Shown here: positions 8,173 to 15,639 of the stretch, in pieces | Layout: each line of letters opens with the position of its first letter | Position numbering within the stretch: position 1 is the stretch's first letter | From: Streptomyces apricus | GTDB taxonomy: Bacteria; Actinomycetota; Actinomycetes; Streptomycetales; Streptomycetaceae | Direction: 5' to 3' | Assembly: GCF_008369065.1 (NCBI RefSeq) | Contig: NZ_VDFC01000043.1 | Span: 112,806 to 149,671, forward strand | Length of the DNA stretch: 36,866 nt | Notes under the pieces: model-generated | What the model was told of the DNA's origin: nothing | What the model saw: the letters and a program-made list of their open reading frames with translations, nothing else | Databases searched by the model: none | Made by a program: the position numbers and the translations under genes

Positions 8173-8889
8173 GTGACGGAGGCAGCGGAGCTCCCCCCTG
8201 CGCCCGAGCAGGCCCGGGCGGTATTCGGTGATCGCTTCGCGGACGCGGTCCGTTATGCGGAGTTGCTCGCCGACGCGGGAGTCCAACGTGGTCTGATCGG
8301 ACCACGTGAAGTACCCCGTCTGTGGGAACGGCACCTGCTGAACTGTGCCGTCCTCTCGGAAGTGGTCCCTGAGAACGTGACGGTGTGCGACGTCGGGTCC
8401 GGCGCCGGGCTGCCCGGTATCCCGCTGGCCCTCGTCCGGCCGGACCTCAAGATCACACTGTTGGAGCCACTGCTGCGGCGCACGAACTTCCTGACCGAGG
8501 TCGTCGAACTGCTCGGCCTCGACCACGTCACCGTCGTCCGCGGGCGTGCGGAGGAAGTCCTCGGCACGCTGCCGCCGGTCCACGTCGTGACGGCCCGCGC
8601 GGTGGCTCCCCTCGACCGTCTCGCGGGATGGGGCGTCCCCCTGCTGCGGCCGTACGGGGAGATGCTCCTCCTCAAGGGCGACACCGCGGAGGAAGAGGTC
8701 AAGAGCGCTGGGGCCGCTCTGAGCAAACTCGGGGCCGTGGACACGTCCGTGCTGCAGGCCGGTGAGGGCGTGGTGGAGCCGCTGGCCACCGTGGTGCGGG
8801 TAGAAGTCGGAGAGAGCCCTGGCGGTGTGCGCTTCGCCGCCAAGCGGGCGAAGGCGGCCCGGACAGGCAGGACGAGGAAGCGTCGCTGA
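8173..8889 (+). CDS. rsmG: 16S rRNA (guanine-N7) methyltransferase RsmG (GidB)
   Basis: Uses S-adenosylmethionine to methylate N7 of the conserved guanine in the 530 loop of 16S rRNA. Loss of this enzyme gives low-level streptomycin resistance in several bacteria, including Streptomyces. 238 residues. The SAM-binding loop is CDVGSGAGLPGIPLAL, followed by LLEPLLRRTNFL and a RAVAPLDRL segment, all family hallmarks. GTG at 8173-8175 is chosen because VTEAAELPPAP is followed directly by conserved sequence and GGAAGGA lies about 10 nt upstream. The upstream in-frame ATG at 8107 would add 22 non-conserved residues. Confidence 0.95.
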   Translation: MTEAAELPPAPEQARAVFGDRFADAVRYAELLADAGVQRGLIGPREVPRLWERHLLNCAVLSEVVPENVTVCDVGSGAGLPGIPLALVRPDLKITLLEPLLRRTNFLTEVVELLGLDHVTVVRGRAEEVLGTLPPVHVVTARAVAPLDRLAGWGVPLLRPYGEMLLLKGDTAEEEVKSAGAALSKLGAVDTSVLQAGEGVVEPLATVVRVEVGESPGGVRFAAKRAKAARTGRTRKRR

Positions 8890-9040
8890 CGGAACGGACG
8901 GGACAGCGGACGACATCGCTCATGACGAGTGGGAAGTCGTGGACTGATCCGTTCTGACGACGAGACGTACTCCACACAAGCTGCCACAGCTGCGTGGGCC
9001 GGAGTGTCGCGCGGTGCCGGTCCCGCACGCTGTGCATCGT

Positions 9041-9054
9041 GTTTCACGTGAAAC
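9041..9054. promoter_or_regulatory. parS: parS site 1 (ParB-binding centromere)
   Basis: Perfect GTTTCACGTGAAAC palindrome, extended as TGTTTCACG...AAACA, in the parA upstream region. Confidence 0.97.
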
Positions 9055-9194
9055 ATCGCTCTCTGCTCCACGGCATCCTCGGTCGCGGCCGCGCCGCGGC
9101 CGAACCCCGCGACCGTACTCCTCTGGGGTCCCTGGGATCCTTGGGGAAGAGACCCTCTCCTCACGCTGCTGCGTCACCCGGAGAGGGTACGGAG

Positions 9195-9221
9195 TTGTCC
9201 ACAGAGGTGGATTTCTCCACA
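9195..9221 (+). promoter_or_regulatory. Pair of consensus DnaA boxes upstream of parA
   Basis: TTGTCCACA (9195-9203, perfect consensus) and TTCTCCACA (9213-9221), same orientation, start-to-start distance 18 bp, 37-63 bp before the proposed parA start. They could let DnaA act on parAB transcription or bind as an extra-origin site. Function is inferred. Confidence 0.6.
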
Positions 9222-9257
9222 GAAGCACGGGCCTCGCTGGTTCACCACCCCGATGGC

Positions 9258-10331
9258 ATGGGAGGCTCTGTTCATTGCGAGCCTGAAGTCGAGGAGAGTG
9301 AATCCTTGCGGTCCGACGCCAACATCGCGGGACCGATGACCGATCCGGTCCCCGGCCCCCGAACCGAGTCGATGGGGGACGATGTTTCACGTGAAACACC
9401 GCCCCCGATGGACGACACTCCCATCGGTCGTGCTGCCCAACTTGCCGTGGAGGCTCTAGGACGAGCCGGTGAGGGCCTGCCCCGGCCCGAGCAGACACGC
9501 GTGATGGTGGTCGCCAATCAGAAGGGCGGGGTCGGGAAGACCACGACCACGGTCAACCTTGCCGCTTCGCTCGCCCTGCACGGCGGTCGTGTCCTGGTGG
9601 TAGATCTGGACCCCCAGGGCAATGCCTCCACCGCGCTGGGCATCGACCATCACGCCGAGGTCCCTTCGATCTATGACGTGCTGATCGACAGCAGGCCGCT
9701 CTCCGAGGTCGTCCAGCCGGTCCCCGATGTCGAGGGCCTCTTCTGTGCACCTGCCACGATCGATCTCGCCGGTGCGGAGATCGAGCTGGTGTCCCTGGTG
9801 GCGCGTGAGAGTCGCCTGGAGCGGGCGATCCAGGCGTACGAGCAGCCGCTGGACTACATCCTCATCGACTGCCCGCCTTCCCTGGGCCTCCTGACGGTCA
9901 ACGCTCTCGTTGCCGGCGCCGAGGTCCTCATCCCGATCCAGTGCGAGTACTACGCCCTGGAAGGCCTGGGCCAGCTGCTGCGCAACGTCGACCTCGTGCG
10001 GGGGCACCTCAACCCCAACCTGCATGTGTCCACGATCCTGCTCACCATGTACGACGGCAGGACACGCCTTGCCTCGCAGGTCGCCGACGAGGTGCGCAGC
10101 CACTTCGGCGAAGAGGTACTACGCACGAGCATTCCGCGCTCGGTCCGTATCTCCGAGGCCCCTAGCTACGGGCAGACGGTGCTGACCTACGACCCCGGGT
10201 CGAGCGGCGCCCTCTCGTATCTTGAGGCGGCACGGGAGATCGCACTGCGCGGAGCCGGCGTGGCCTACGACGCGCAGCATGCCCACCTGGGCGCACACAA
10301 CGAACAGAGCATGGTGGAGGGGATCCAGTGA
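9258..10331 (+). CDS. parA: Chromosome partitioning ATPase ParA
   Basis: Deviant-Walker ATPase that segregates ParB-parS complexes; in Streptomyces it extends from the hyphal tip during sporulation septation. From ATG 9258 the protein has 357 residues. The deviant Walker A KGGVGKT is at 89-95, then [10 protein letters not shown] and [10 protein letters not shown]. The first 80 residues are a non-conserved extension containing parS 2 (VSRET at 43-47). The start is uncertain: ATG 9258 has a poor ribosome site, while TTG 9306 is preceded by GAGGAG and ATG 9336 is also possible. The open frame to 8994 is probably not translated. The 3' end overlaps parB by 4 bp. Confidence 0.95.
   Translation: MGGSVHCEPEVEESESLRSDANIAGPMTDPVPGPRTESMGDDVSRETPPPMDDTPIGRAAQLAVEALGRAGEGLPRPEQTRVMVVANQKGGVGKTTTTVNLAASLALHGGRVLVVDLDPQGNASTALGIDHHAEVPSIYDVLIDSRPLSEVVQPVPDVEGLFCAPATIDLAGAEIELVSLVARESRLERAIQAYEQPLDYILIDCPPSLGLLTVNALVAGAEVLIPIQCEYYALEGLGQLLRNVDLVRGHLNPNLHVSTILLTMYDGRTRLASQVADEVRSHFGEEVLRTSIPRSVRISEAPSYGQTVLTYDPGSSGALSYLEAAREIALRGAGVAYDAQHAHLGAHNEQSMVEGIQ
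9384..9397. promoter_or_regulatory. parS: parS site 2, inside parA
   Basis: Perfect GTTTCACGTGAAAC inside the parA 5' region, read as VSRET in the ParA frame. Confidence 0.96.
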
Positions 10332-11428
10332 GCGAGCGACGGAGGGGGTTGGGCCGTGGTCTCGGCGCACTGATCCCCGCGGCCCCGACAGGGGAGAAGG
10401 TCATCCCGCCGGCGATGGGCGGAGCAACTGCATCGCCGGGAGCCGTGCCGGTCCTCACCGCCGAGCGTGGGGTGGCGGCGGCCAAGGTGGCCTCGCTGTC
10501 GTCCCAGGTTTCACGTGAAACAGAGGAGCCGTCGACGAGCGTGTTCGACGAGGCCCCGGCGGCGCCCGTCGGCGCGCACTTCGCCGAGCTGCCCCTCGAC
10601 TCCATCACGCCGAACCCGCGCCAGCCGCGTGAGGTGTTCGACGACGACGCTCTCGCAGAGCTCGTCACCTCCATCAAGGAGGTCGGGCTCCTCCAGCCGG
10701 TGGTCGTACGGCAGGTCGGTCCGACGCGCTACGAGCTCATCATGGGCGAGCGGCGCTGGAGGGCCTGCCGGGAGGCGGGGCTCGAAGCCATCCCCGCCAT
10801 CGTGCGGGCCACGGACGACGAGAAGCTCCTCCTGGACGCCCTCCTGGAGAACCTGCACCGGGCTCAGCTGAACCCGCTGGAGGAAGCTGCCGCCTACGAC
10901 CAGCTGCTCCAGGACTTCAACTGCACGCACGATCAGCTGGCGGACCGGATCGGCCGGTCGCGTCCGCAGGTCTCCAACACCCTGCGTCTGCTGAAGCTCT
11001 CACCGTCGGTCCAGCGCCGGGTCGCTGCCGGGGTCCTCTCCGCCGGCCATGCGCGAGCGCTGCTCTCCGTCGCGGACTCGGAGGAGCAGGACCGCCTGGC
11101 TCATCGCATCGTCGCCGAAGGGCTTTCGGTGCGGGCCGTCGAGGAGATCGTCACGCTCATGGGTTCGCGGCCGCAGTCGGCTCCGCGGTCCAAGGGGCCG
11201 CGTGCCGGCTCCCGGCTCTCTCCGGCGCTGAACGAGCTGGCGACCCGTCTCTCGGATCGGTTCGAGACCCGGGTGAAGGTCGACCTCGGTCAGAAGAAGG
11301 GCAAGATCACCGTCGAGTTCGCCTCGGTGGAGGACCTTGAGCGGATCCTCGGCTCGCTCGCCCCGGGTGAGGGGCCGGTCCTGCAGAGCAGTCTCCTGGA
11401 CGAGGACTCCGAGGACACGGAGTCCTGA
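10328..11428 (+). CDS. parB: Chromosome partitioning protein ParB
   Basis: CTP-dependent DNA clamp that loads at parS, spreads and forms the segregation complex moved by ParA. 366 residues from GTG 10328-10330, overlapping the parA stop. It has an N-terminal [13 protein letters not shown] ParA-interacting motif, a 60-residue variable linker (with parS 3 encoding VSRET at 61-65), then the ParB/Srx domain with the CTP-binding GERRWR motif at 140-145. A helix-turn-helix lies near 200-220 ([19 protein letters not shown]), and the dimerisation domain is C-terminal. A terminator follows, so parAB (perhaps with rsmG) is one unit. Confidence 0.97.
   Translation: MSERRRGLGRGLGALIPAAPTGEKVIPPAMGGATASPGAVPVLTAERGVAAAKVASLSSQVSRETEEPSTSVFDEAPAAPVGAHFAELPLDSITPNPRQPREVFDDDALAELVTSIKEVGLLQPVVVRQVGPTRYELIMGERRWRACREAGLEAIPAIVRATDDEKLLLDALLENLHRAQLNPLEEAAAYDQLLQDFNCTHDQLADRIGRSRPQVSNTLRLLKLSPSVQRRVAAGVLSAGHARALLSVADSEEQDRLAHRIVAEGLSVRAVEEIVTLMGSRPQSAPRSKGPRAGSRLSPALNELATRLSDRFETRVKVDLGQKKGKITVEFASVEDLERILGSLAPGEGPVLQSSLLDEDSEDTES
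10508..10521. promoter_or_regulatory. parS: parS site 3, inside parB
   Basis: Perfect GTTTCACGTGAAAC inside parB, read as VSRET in the ParB frame, in the variable linker before the conserved core. Confidence 0.96.
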
Positions 11429-11456
11429 GTCCCGGACAGCCGGCGTTCTCGACCGG

Positions 11457-11465
11457 CTGTCCACA
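11457..11465 (+). promoter_or_regulatory. DnaA box after parB
   Basis: CTGTCCACA, a full match to the Streptomyces consensus, between the parB stop and its terminator. A single isolated box; function unknown. Confidence 0.4.
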
Positions 11466-11466
11466 G

Positions 11467-11510
11467 GAGCGGGTCGTGTCCGGTGTGTACCGGAACACGG
11501 CCCGCTCTTT
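11467..11510 (+). terminator. Terminator of the parAB operon
   Basis: Long imperfect hairpin: GAGCGGGTCGTGTCCGGT (11467-11484), loop GTGT, and a near-complementary right arm 11489-11507 with one bulge, then TTTGCTTT. It lies about 40 bp after the parB stop. Confidence 0.8.
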
Positions 11511-11521
11511 GCTTTCTGGCG

Positions 11522-11548
11522 GTATCGATGGAATCGCTTCGTCGATAC
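11522..11548. promoter_or_regulatory. Inverted repeat before the GNAT gene
   Basis: GTATCGA (11522-11528) and TCGATAC (11542-11548) separated by 13 bp. A possible operator for the downstream genes. Its half-site resembles the core of the PadR operator at 27944-27974 but the spacing differs. Confidence 0.35.
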
Positions 11549-11606
11549 GATGCGATCGGATAAGGCCCATTCACCTGGCAGCACCTTCTGTGGGGAGGCG
11601 GAGGCC

Positions 11607-11864
11607 ATGCGGACGGTGAGCCGTGCCGGACTGGTGGGCGCAGGCCTGGGTATCGGAGCAGTCGGCGGGTTCGTCGGCAGCCTGCTCAGGGAACGGAGCG
11701 CTCTGACAGCCGCCCGCGACGCCGCGGGCGAGGAAAGCGAGGAACTGCCTTCATGGGGCGCCGGCTCGTACCGCTCACGCTGGACAACCTTCAGGACCTT
11801 CCCGAACGCTGTCGCGCGTGTGTCTTCTGGGAGCTGGACCCAGTCAGCGGCCAGGCCGCGGTAA
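11607..11864 (+). CDS. Small hypothetical protein, overlapping the GNAT gene
   Basis: I do not recognise this gene. ATG at 11607-11609 is preceded by GGGAGGCGGAGG, a good ribosome site. The 85-residue product begins MRTVSRAGLVGAGLGIGAV and its first about 30 residues form a glycine-rich hydrophobic segment that could insert in a membrane. The second half is arginine/serine-rich with no visible domain. The frame overlaps the downstream GNAT start (11753) by 112 bp in another phase, so only the first half may be under coding constraint. It may be a short translationally coupled leader gene or a spurious frame. Confidence 0.4.
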   Translation: MRTVSRAGLVGAGLGIGAVGGFVGSLLRERSALTAARDAAGEESEELPSWGAGSYRSRWTTFRTFPNAVARVSSGSWTQSAARPR

Positions 11865-12370
11865 AGGCAGGTACCCCGGATCTGGAGAAGGAGGCGTGGA
11901 TCTCCGCCGTCCTGCTGGAGTGGGGATCATGCGGCCGGGTCGTCTATGTCGACGACATGCCGGTGGGCTTCGTGCTGTACGCACCACCCGACTACGTGCC
12001 GCGCTCGACGGCGTTCCCCACGAGCCCGGTCTCGCCCGACGCCGTTCAGCTGATGACGGCATTCATCCTGCCCGACTACCAAGGACAGGGACTCGGGCGG
12101 GTGATGGTCCAGACGGTCGCCAAGGATCTGCTGCGTCGGGGCTTCAAAGCGATCGAGGCTTTCGGCGACGCCCGCTGGAAGGAGCCGGCCTGCGTCCTGC
12201 CCGCCGATCATCTGCTGGCTGTGGGCTTCAAGACGGTCCGGCCGCATCCGGCGTACCCGCGCATGCGGCTGGAGCTGCGTACGACGCTCTCCTGGAAGGA
12301 AGACGTGGAGCTGGCGCTCGACCGGTTGCTCGGGGCCGTGCAGAAGGAACCGGCGCTGCGCCCGTTGTAG
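11753..12370 (+). CDS. GNAT-family N-acetyltransferase-like protein
   Basis: Predicted acyl-CoA-dependent transferase of unknown substrate. 205 residues. The acetyl-CoA-binding segment is visible as FILPDYQGQGLGRVMVQTVAKDLLRRG, with the family QGxGxG/A pattern (QGQGLG), preceded by a beta strand with DAVQLMTA. N-terminal CRACVFWELD carries a cysteine-containing motif typical of this parB-adjacent group. GAGGAA 8 nt before ATG 11753 supports the start. It is the last plus-strand gene before a bidirectional terminator. Confidence 0.85.
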   Translation: MGRRLVPLTLDNLQDLPERCRACVFWELDPVSGQAAVKAGTPDLEKEAWISAVLLEWGSCGRVVYVDDMPVGFVLYAPPDYVPRSTAFPTSPVSPDAVQLMTAFILPDYQGQGLGRVMVQTVAKDLLRRGFKAIEAFGDARWKEPACVLPADHLLAVGFKTVRPHPAYPRMRLELRTTLSWKEDVELALDRLLGAVQKEPALRPL

Positions 12371-12399
12371 AAGAAGGCCGACCCGTGGCTCCACAAGCT

Positions 12400-12429
12400 A
12401 ATGGGCCAACCCGTTCGGGTTGGCCCATT
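12400..12429. terminator. Bidirectional terminator between GNAT gene and trxA
   Basis: Perfect 14-bp inverted repeat AATGGGCCAACCCG (12400-12413) with its complement at 12416-12429 and a TT centre, between two convergent genes. parS 4 follows 3 bp later. Confidence 0.85.
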
Positions 12430-12432
12430 CGT

Positions 12433-12446
12433 GTTTCACGTGAAAC
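12433..12446. promoter_or_regulatory. parS: parS site 4
   Basis: Perfect GTTTCACGTGAAAC, non-coding, directly beside the terminator between two convergent genes. Confidence 0.97.
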
Positions 12447-12476
12447 ATCGTCGCCCGCGGACGACGGCTTACCGCA

Positions 12477-12809
12477 CTACTCGGCGATGAAGTCCTCAAG
12501 GTCACGCACGATCGCGGCCTTCGGCTTGGCACCCACGATGGTCTTGGCGACCTCGCCACCCTGGTAGACGTTCAGGGTCGGGATGGACATGACGCCGTAC
12601 TTGGCGGCCGTACCCGGGTTCTCGTCGATGTTGAGCTTGACGATCTCGATCTTGTCGCCGTACTCGGCGGCGATGGCTTCGAGGGACGGCGCGATCTGGC
12701 GGCACGGACCGCACCAGGCGGCCCAGAAGTCCACCAGTACAGGCTTGTCGCTCTTGAGAACGTCCTCTTCGAAAGAGTCGTCGGTCACGTGCTTCAGGGT
12801 GCCGGCCAC
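12477..12809 (-). CDS. trxA: Thioredoxin
   Basis: Small cytosolic dithiol reductant that keeps protein thiols reduced. It starts from GTG 12807-12809 (MAGTLKHVTDDSFEEDV) and has 110 residues. The active site WCGPC is at 32-36 in VDFWAAWCGPCRQIAP, and the cis-proline segment MSIPTL is present. AAGGAG lies at 12817-12822. The frame stays open further upstream but the thioredoxin fold starts here. It lies 43 bp after trxB and is cotranscribed with it from a SigR-type promoter. Confidence 0.97.
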   Translation of the reverse strand: MAGTLKHVTDDSFEEDVLKSDKPVLVDFWAAWCGPCRQIAPSLEAIAAEYGDKIEIVKLNIDENPGTAAKYGVMSIPTLNVYQGGEVAKTIVGAKPKAAIVRDLEDFIAE

Positions 12810-12852
12810 GGCGGGGCTCCTTAACTGGTTGGTGCGGTGAGGCGGATGAAGG

Positions 12853-13821
12853 TCAGACTGCGGTCTTCTCGGGCTCTGCCACTTCACCGTCGGCGAGAGC
12901 GGCGAGGAAGCGCTCGGCGTCGAGAGCGGCGGAGCAGCCGGTACCGGCCGCGGTGATCGCCTGGCGGTAGGTGTGGTCGACGACGTCGCCGGCGCCGAAG
13001 ACACCCGTCAGGTTGGTCCGGGTCGAGGGGGCCTCGACCTTGAGGTAGCCCTCCTCGTCCAGGTCCAGCTGGCCCTTGAAGAGCTCCGTGCGCGGGTCGT
13101 GGCCGATCGCGATGAACAGGCCGGTGACGGGCAGCTCGGACGTCTCGCCGGTCTTGAGGTTGCGCAGCGTCAGGCCGGCCAGCTTCTGGTCGCCCTGGAT
13201 CTCGGCGACCTCGCTGTCCCAGACGAACTTGATCTTCGGGTCGGCGAAGGCGCGCTCCTGCATCGCCTTGGAGGCGCGAAGCGTGTCACGGCGGTGCACG
13301 ATGGTCACGGACTTGGCGAAGCGGGAGAGGAAGGTGGCTTCCTCCATGGCGGTGTCGCCGCCGCCGATCACAGCGATGTCCTGGTCCTTGAAGAAGAAGC
13401 CGTCACAGGTCGCACACCAGGAGACGCCGCGTCCGGAGAGGACGTCCTCCTTGGGCAGCCCCAGCTTGCGGTGCTGCGAGCCGGTGGTGACGATGACGGC
13501 CTTCGCCCGGTGCACGGCGCCCGCGGTGTCCGTGACGGTCTTGATCTCTCCGCTGAGGTCGACGGAGACGATGTCGTCCGGGATCAGCTCGGCACCGAAG
13601 CGCTCGGCCTGGGCGCGCATGTTGTCCATGAGCTCGGGGCCCATGATGCCGTCCTGGAAGCCGGGGAAGTTCTCCACCTCGGTCGTGTTCATGAGGGCAC
13701 CACCTGCGGTGACGGCGCCCTCGAACACCAGCGGCTTAAGCGACGCGCGCGCGGTGTAGAGCGCCGCCGTGTAGCCGGCGGGCCCGGAGCCGATGATGAT
13801 CACGTTACGGACGTCGGTCAC
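12853..13821 (-). CDS. trxB: Thioredoxin reductase (NADPH)
   Basis: FAD flavoenzyme that reduces thioredoxin with NADPH. 322 residues from GTG 13819-13821. FAD-binding GSGPAG at 11-16, redox-active CATC at 136-139 ([10 protein letters not shown]), NADPH-binding [10 protein letters not shown] from about 153, and C-terminal FAD motif [15 protein letters not shown]. With trxA it forms the disulfide-stress operon. The GGGAAT-N18-GTT element upstream indicates control by SigR. Confidence 0.97.
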   Translation of the reverse strand: MTDVRNVIIIGSGPAGYTAALYTARASLKPLVFEGAVTAGGALMNTTEVENFPGFQDGIMGPELMDNMRAQAERFGAELIPDDIVSVDLSGEIKTVTDTAGAVHRAKAVIVTTGSQHRKLGLPKEDVLSGRGVSWCATCDGFFFKDQDIAVIGGGDTAMEEATFLSRFAKSVTIVHRRDTLRASKAMQERAFADPKIKFVWDSEVAEIQGDQKLAGLTLRNLKTGETSELPVTGLFIAIGHDPRTELFKGQLDLDEEGYLKVEAPSTRTNLTGVFGAGDVVDHTYRQAITAAGTGCSAALDAERFLAALADGEVAEPEKTAV

Positions 13822-13891
13822 GGCTTGATTCCTCGTCTCTGGGGACTGCTACGTACGACCGGGGGAGTCTTTTTGAACTCTCACCCCACCC

Positions 13892-13918
13892 AACGGATCC
13901 TAAGGGGCGTGCATTCCC
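13892..13918 (-). promoter_or_regulatory. SigR-type promoter of trxBA
   Basis: On the minus strand GGGAAT (13913-13918), exactly 18 bp, then GTT (13892-13894). This is the consensus of the Streptomyces disulfide-stress sigma factor SigR, known to drive trxBA. The element ends 70 bp before the trxB start. Confidence 0.88.
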
Positions 13919-13979
13919 GCTGTGTCCGGGCACACGGAGACCGGGCACGGCACCGCAACCGTGGCGCAGCCGAACGTGC

Positions 13980-14906
13980 TCAGCTTCGTGGGTAGGAGTG
14001 CTTCAGCAGGACCTTGCCCGGGGTGAGCGACGAGTTCTCCACGCAGGTGGAATCGACGACGTACGCCGTGACCTGTGTCGTGTCGGTGGCGGCGGGAAGC
14101 ACCACGAGGTAGGCGTCCGTGCCCTTGTAGGAGCCTTCCTTGGAGGCGAGCGGTTCGGCGTCGCGGCCGATCCCCTGCTTGATGCAGACGGGCACGGAGT
14201 CCGTGGGCACATTGAGGACGCTCGGGCTCTCGCCGGAGTCGGTGCCGTTGGGCTGTGCGGACCGAGGGCCGCGCTCCTTCTTCTTCGCCGCCTGGGTGAG
14301 GAGGTCCTCCACCTGGCTGTCCAGCTCCTCGCCGGCGAAGGTCTCCGTGGAGCCGGTCGATTTCGGGGATGCCGACGCGGAATCGTTGTCCGCGCTGTCG
14401 CTCCCCATCGTCTGGACGAGGAGTCCGCCGAGCCCCAGCGCGGCCGCGGTGAACATGGCGCCCAGGACGACGGTCCTGCGGCGCCCATGGCGTGAGCGGC
14501 TCGTACGGCCGGGCCCGGTGGTACCGCGGGAGTGGCCTGCGGGGCGGTCCGCGGCAGTCGATGTTTCACGTGAAACATGACCGCTGTCTTCGGTGCCCTC
14601 AGAGGAGTCAGCGGATGAGAAGCCGCTCGTGCCTGCGGCGGCGGGTGCCGTGGCGCTGAGCAGAGCCTCGGCAGCGAGAGCGGCGTCGATGCGCCCCGCC
14701 ACGTCGTCGGGCATGCGGAGCGGACCCGGCAGCGTACCGAGCAGGCCGCGGATCTCTTCCAGCGAGTCGTACACGTCGGCGCAGAGCGGGCAGTCGTCCA
14801 GGTGCCGTCGCACATCCGCCGAGCGGGACGGGGGGAGCAGCCCTTCGGTGAGGTCGGAGATCTCCATGACGTCCGGGTGCCCGGTCTTGTCTGTCGTGGA
14901 TGTCAC
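13980..14906 (-). CDS. Anti-sigma factor with zinc-finger (ZAS-like) motif
   Basis: Predicted membrane-anchored partner of the ECF sigma factor encoded just upstream. 308 residues. H35-LDD-C39-PL-C42 fits the HxxxCxxC zinc anti-sigma motif inside a helical N-terminal domain. One membrane span lies near residues 145-165, followed by an outer region with two cysteines (VPVCIKQG, DSTCVEN). The linker before the span holds parS 5 as VSRET at 111-115. GTG start at 14904-14906 overlaps the sigma gene stop by 4 bp. The same gene pair lies beside trxB in Mycobacterium tuberculosis (sigM-Rv3912), which supports the assignment. Confidence 0.85.
   Translation of the reverse strand: MTSTTDKTGHPDVMEISDLTEGLLPPSRSADVRRHLDDCPLCADVYDSLEEIRGLLGTLPGPLRMPDDVAGRIDAALAAEALLSATAPAAAGTSGFSSADSSEGTEDSGHVSRETSTAADRPAGHSRGTTGPGRTSRSRHGRRRTVVLGAMFTAAALGLGGLLVQTMGSDSADNDSASASPKSTGSTETFAGEELDSQVEDLLTQAAKKKERGPRSAQPNGTDSGESPSVLNVPTDSVPVCIKQGIGRDAEPLASKEGSYKGTDAYLVVLPAATDTTQVTAYVVDSTCVENSSLTPGKVLLKHSYPRS
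14563..14576. promoter_or_regulatory. parS: parS site 5, inside the anti-sigma gene
   Basis: Perfect GTTTCACGTGAAAC (extended ATG...CAT) in the variable linker of the anti-sigma gene, read as VSRET. Confidence 0.96.
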
Positions 14907-15613
14907 GCTCGCCCACCTCCGCCCTTCACAGCAGCTGAATCGCTCGGTCCCTTATGTGGTCCCGCTGCGGGTGGGACGGATGTCCCCTGCGTACGGTTCC
15001 TTCCCTCGCCCGACTTCTTGTCGGCTCTGTCGCTCCCGCTGTCCGGGCGCAGATGCTTGAGCAGGGGGAGGAGTCTGGCTCTGCCCCGGGCGCATCGGCT
15101 CTTGACCGTCCCGGTGGGCACGTCGAGCAGACCGGCGGCCTCCGCGACGGGGTAGCCCTGCATGTCCACCAGGACGAGCGCGGCCCGCTGGTCGGCCGGC
15201 AGGGTGCCCAGGGCCGCCAGCAGCTCGCGGTGCAGGTCGTTGCGCTCGGCCGGGGCGGCGGCGGACTCGTGGGGTTCGAGGAGCTGCTCCAGGCGCTCCG
15301 TGTCGTCCACGGGGGAGGTTTTCCTGGAGGCGGCCTTGCGGGCGCGGTCCAGGCAGGCGTTCACCGTGATGCGGTGCAGCCAGGTCGTGACGGCCGACTG
15401 GCCGCGGAAGGTGTGGGCGGCCCGGTAGGCGGAGACGAGGGCGTCCTGGACGGCGTCAGCGGCTTCCTCACGGTCGCCGAGCGTCCGCAGGGCCACCGCC
15501 CAGAGCCGGTCGCGGTGCCGGCGCACGAGTTCACCGAAGGCATCGGGGTCGCCCTCGACGTGCCGGGAGAGGAGGTCCTGGTCGCTCACTTCGCCGTAGG
15601 CGCCGTCCGCCAT
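14903..15613 (-). CDS. sigM: ECF RNA polymerase sigma factor, SigM-like
   Basis: Directs RNA polymerase to an alternative promoter set. 236 residues from ATG 15611-15613. Region 2 spans about 20-95, with EEAADAVQDALVSAYR and TTWLHRITVNACLD. Region 4 spans about 135-185, with LPADQRAALVLVDMQGYPV and the recognition helix PTGTVKSRCARGRARL. The last 50 residues are a disordered basic/proline tail not needed for the fold. Stop and start codons overlap with the anti-sigma gene. The symbol follows the syntenic mycobacterial gene; the target regulon cannot be read from this window. Confidence 0.92.
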   Translation of the reverse strand: MADGAYGEVSDQDLLSRHVEGDPDAFGELVRRHRDRLWAVALRTLGDREEAADAVQDALVSAYRAAHTFRGQSAVTTWLHRITVNACLDRARKAASRKTSPVDDTERLEQLLEPHESAAAPAERNDLHRELLAALGTLPADQRAALVLVDMQGYPVAEAAGLLDVPTGTVKSRCARGRARLLPLLKHLRPDSGSDRADKKSGEGRNRTQGTSVPPAAGPHKGPSDSAAVKGGGGRA

Positions 15614-15639
15614 CGAACCCCCTCCCCCTCGCTGACCGC

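Larger units (their letters stand above)
8890..9257. other. rsmG-parA intergenic region with parS and DnaA boxes
   Basis: A 368-bp stretch that should hold the parAB promoters. It contains one perfect parS (9041-9054) and two consensus DnaA boxes (9195-9203, 9213-9221). I could not identify a convincing -35/-10 pair. A plus-strand frame runs through it in phase with parA but looks non-coding. Confidence 0.7.

Noticed and set aside
8994-9257. 88-codon extension of parA upstream
   Set aside because: Covers parS and DnaA boxes, reads as low-complexity sequence, and the 357-residue form fits known ParA length.
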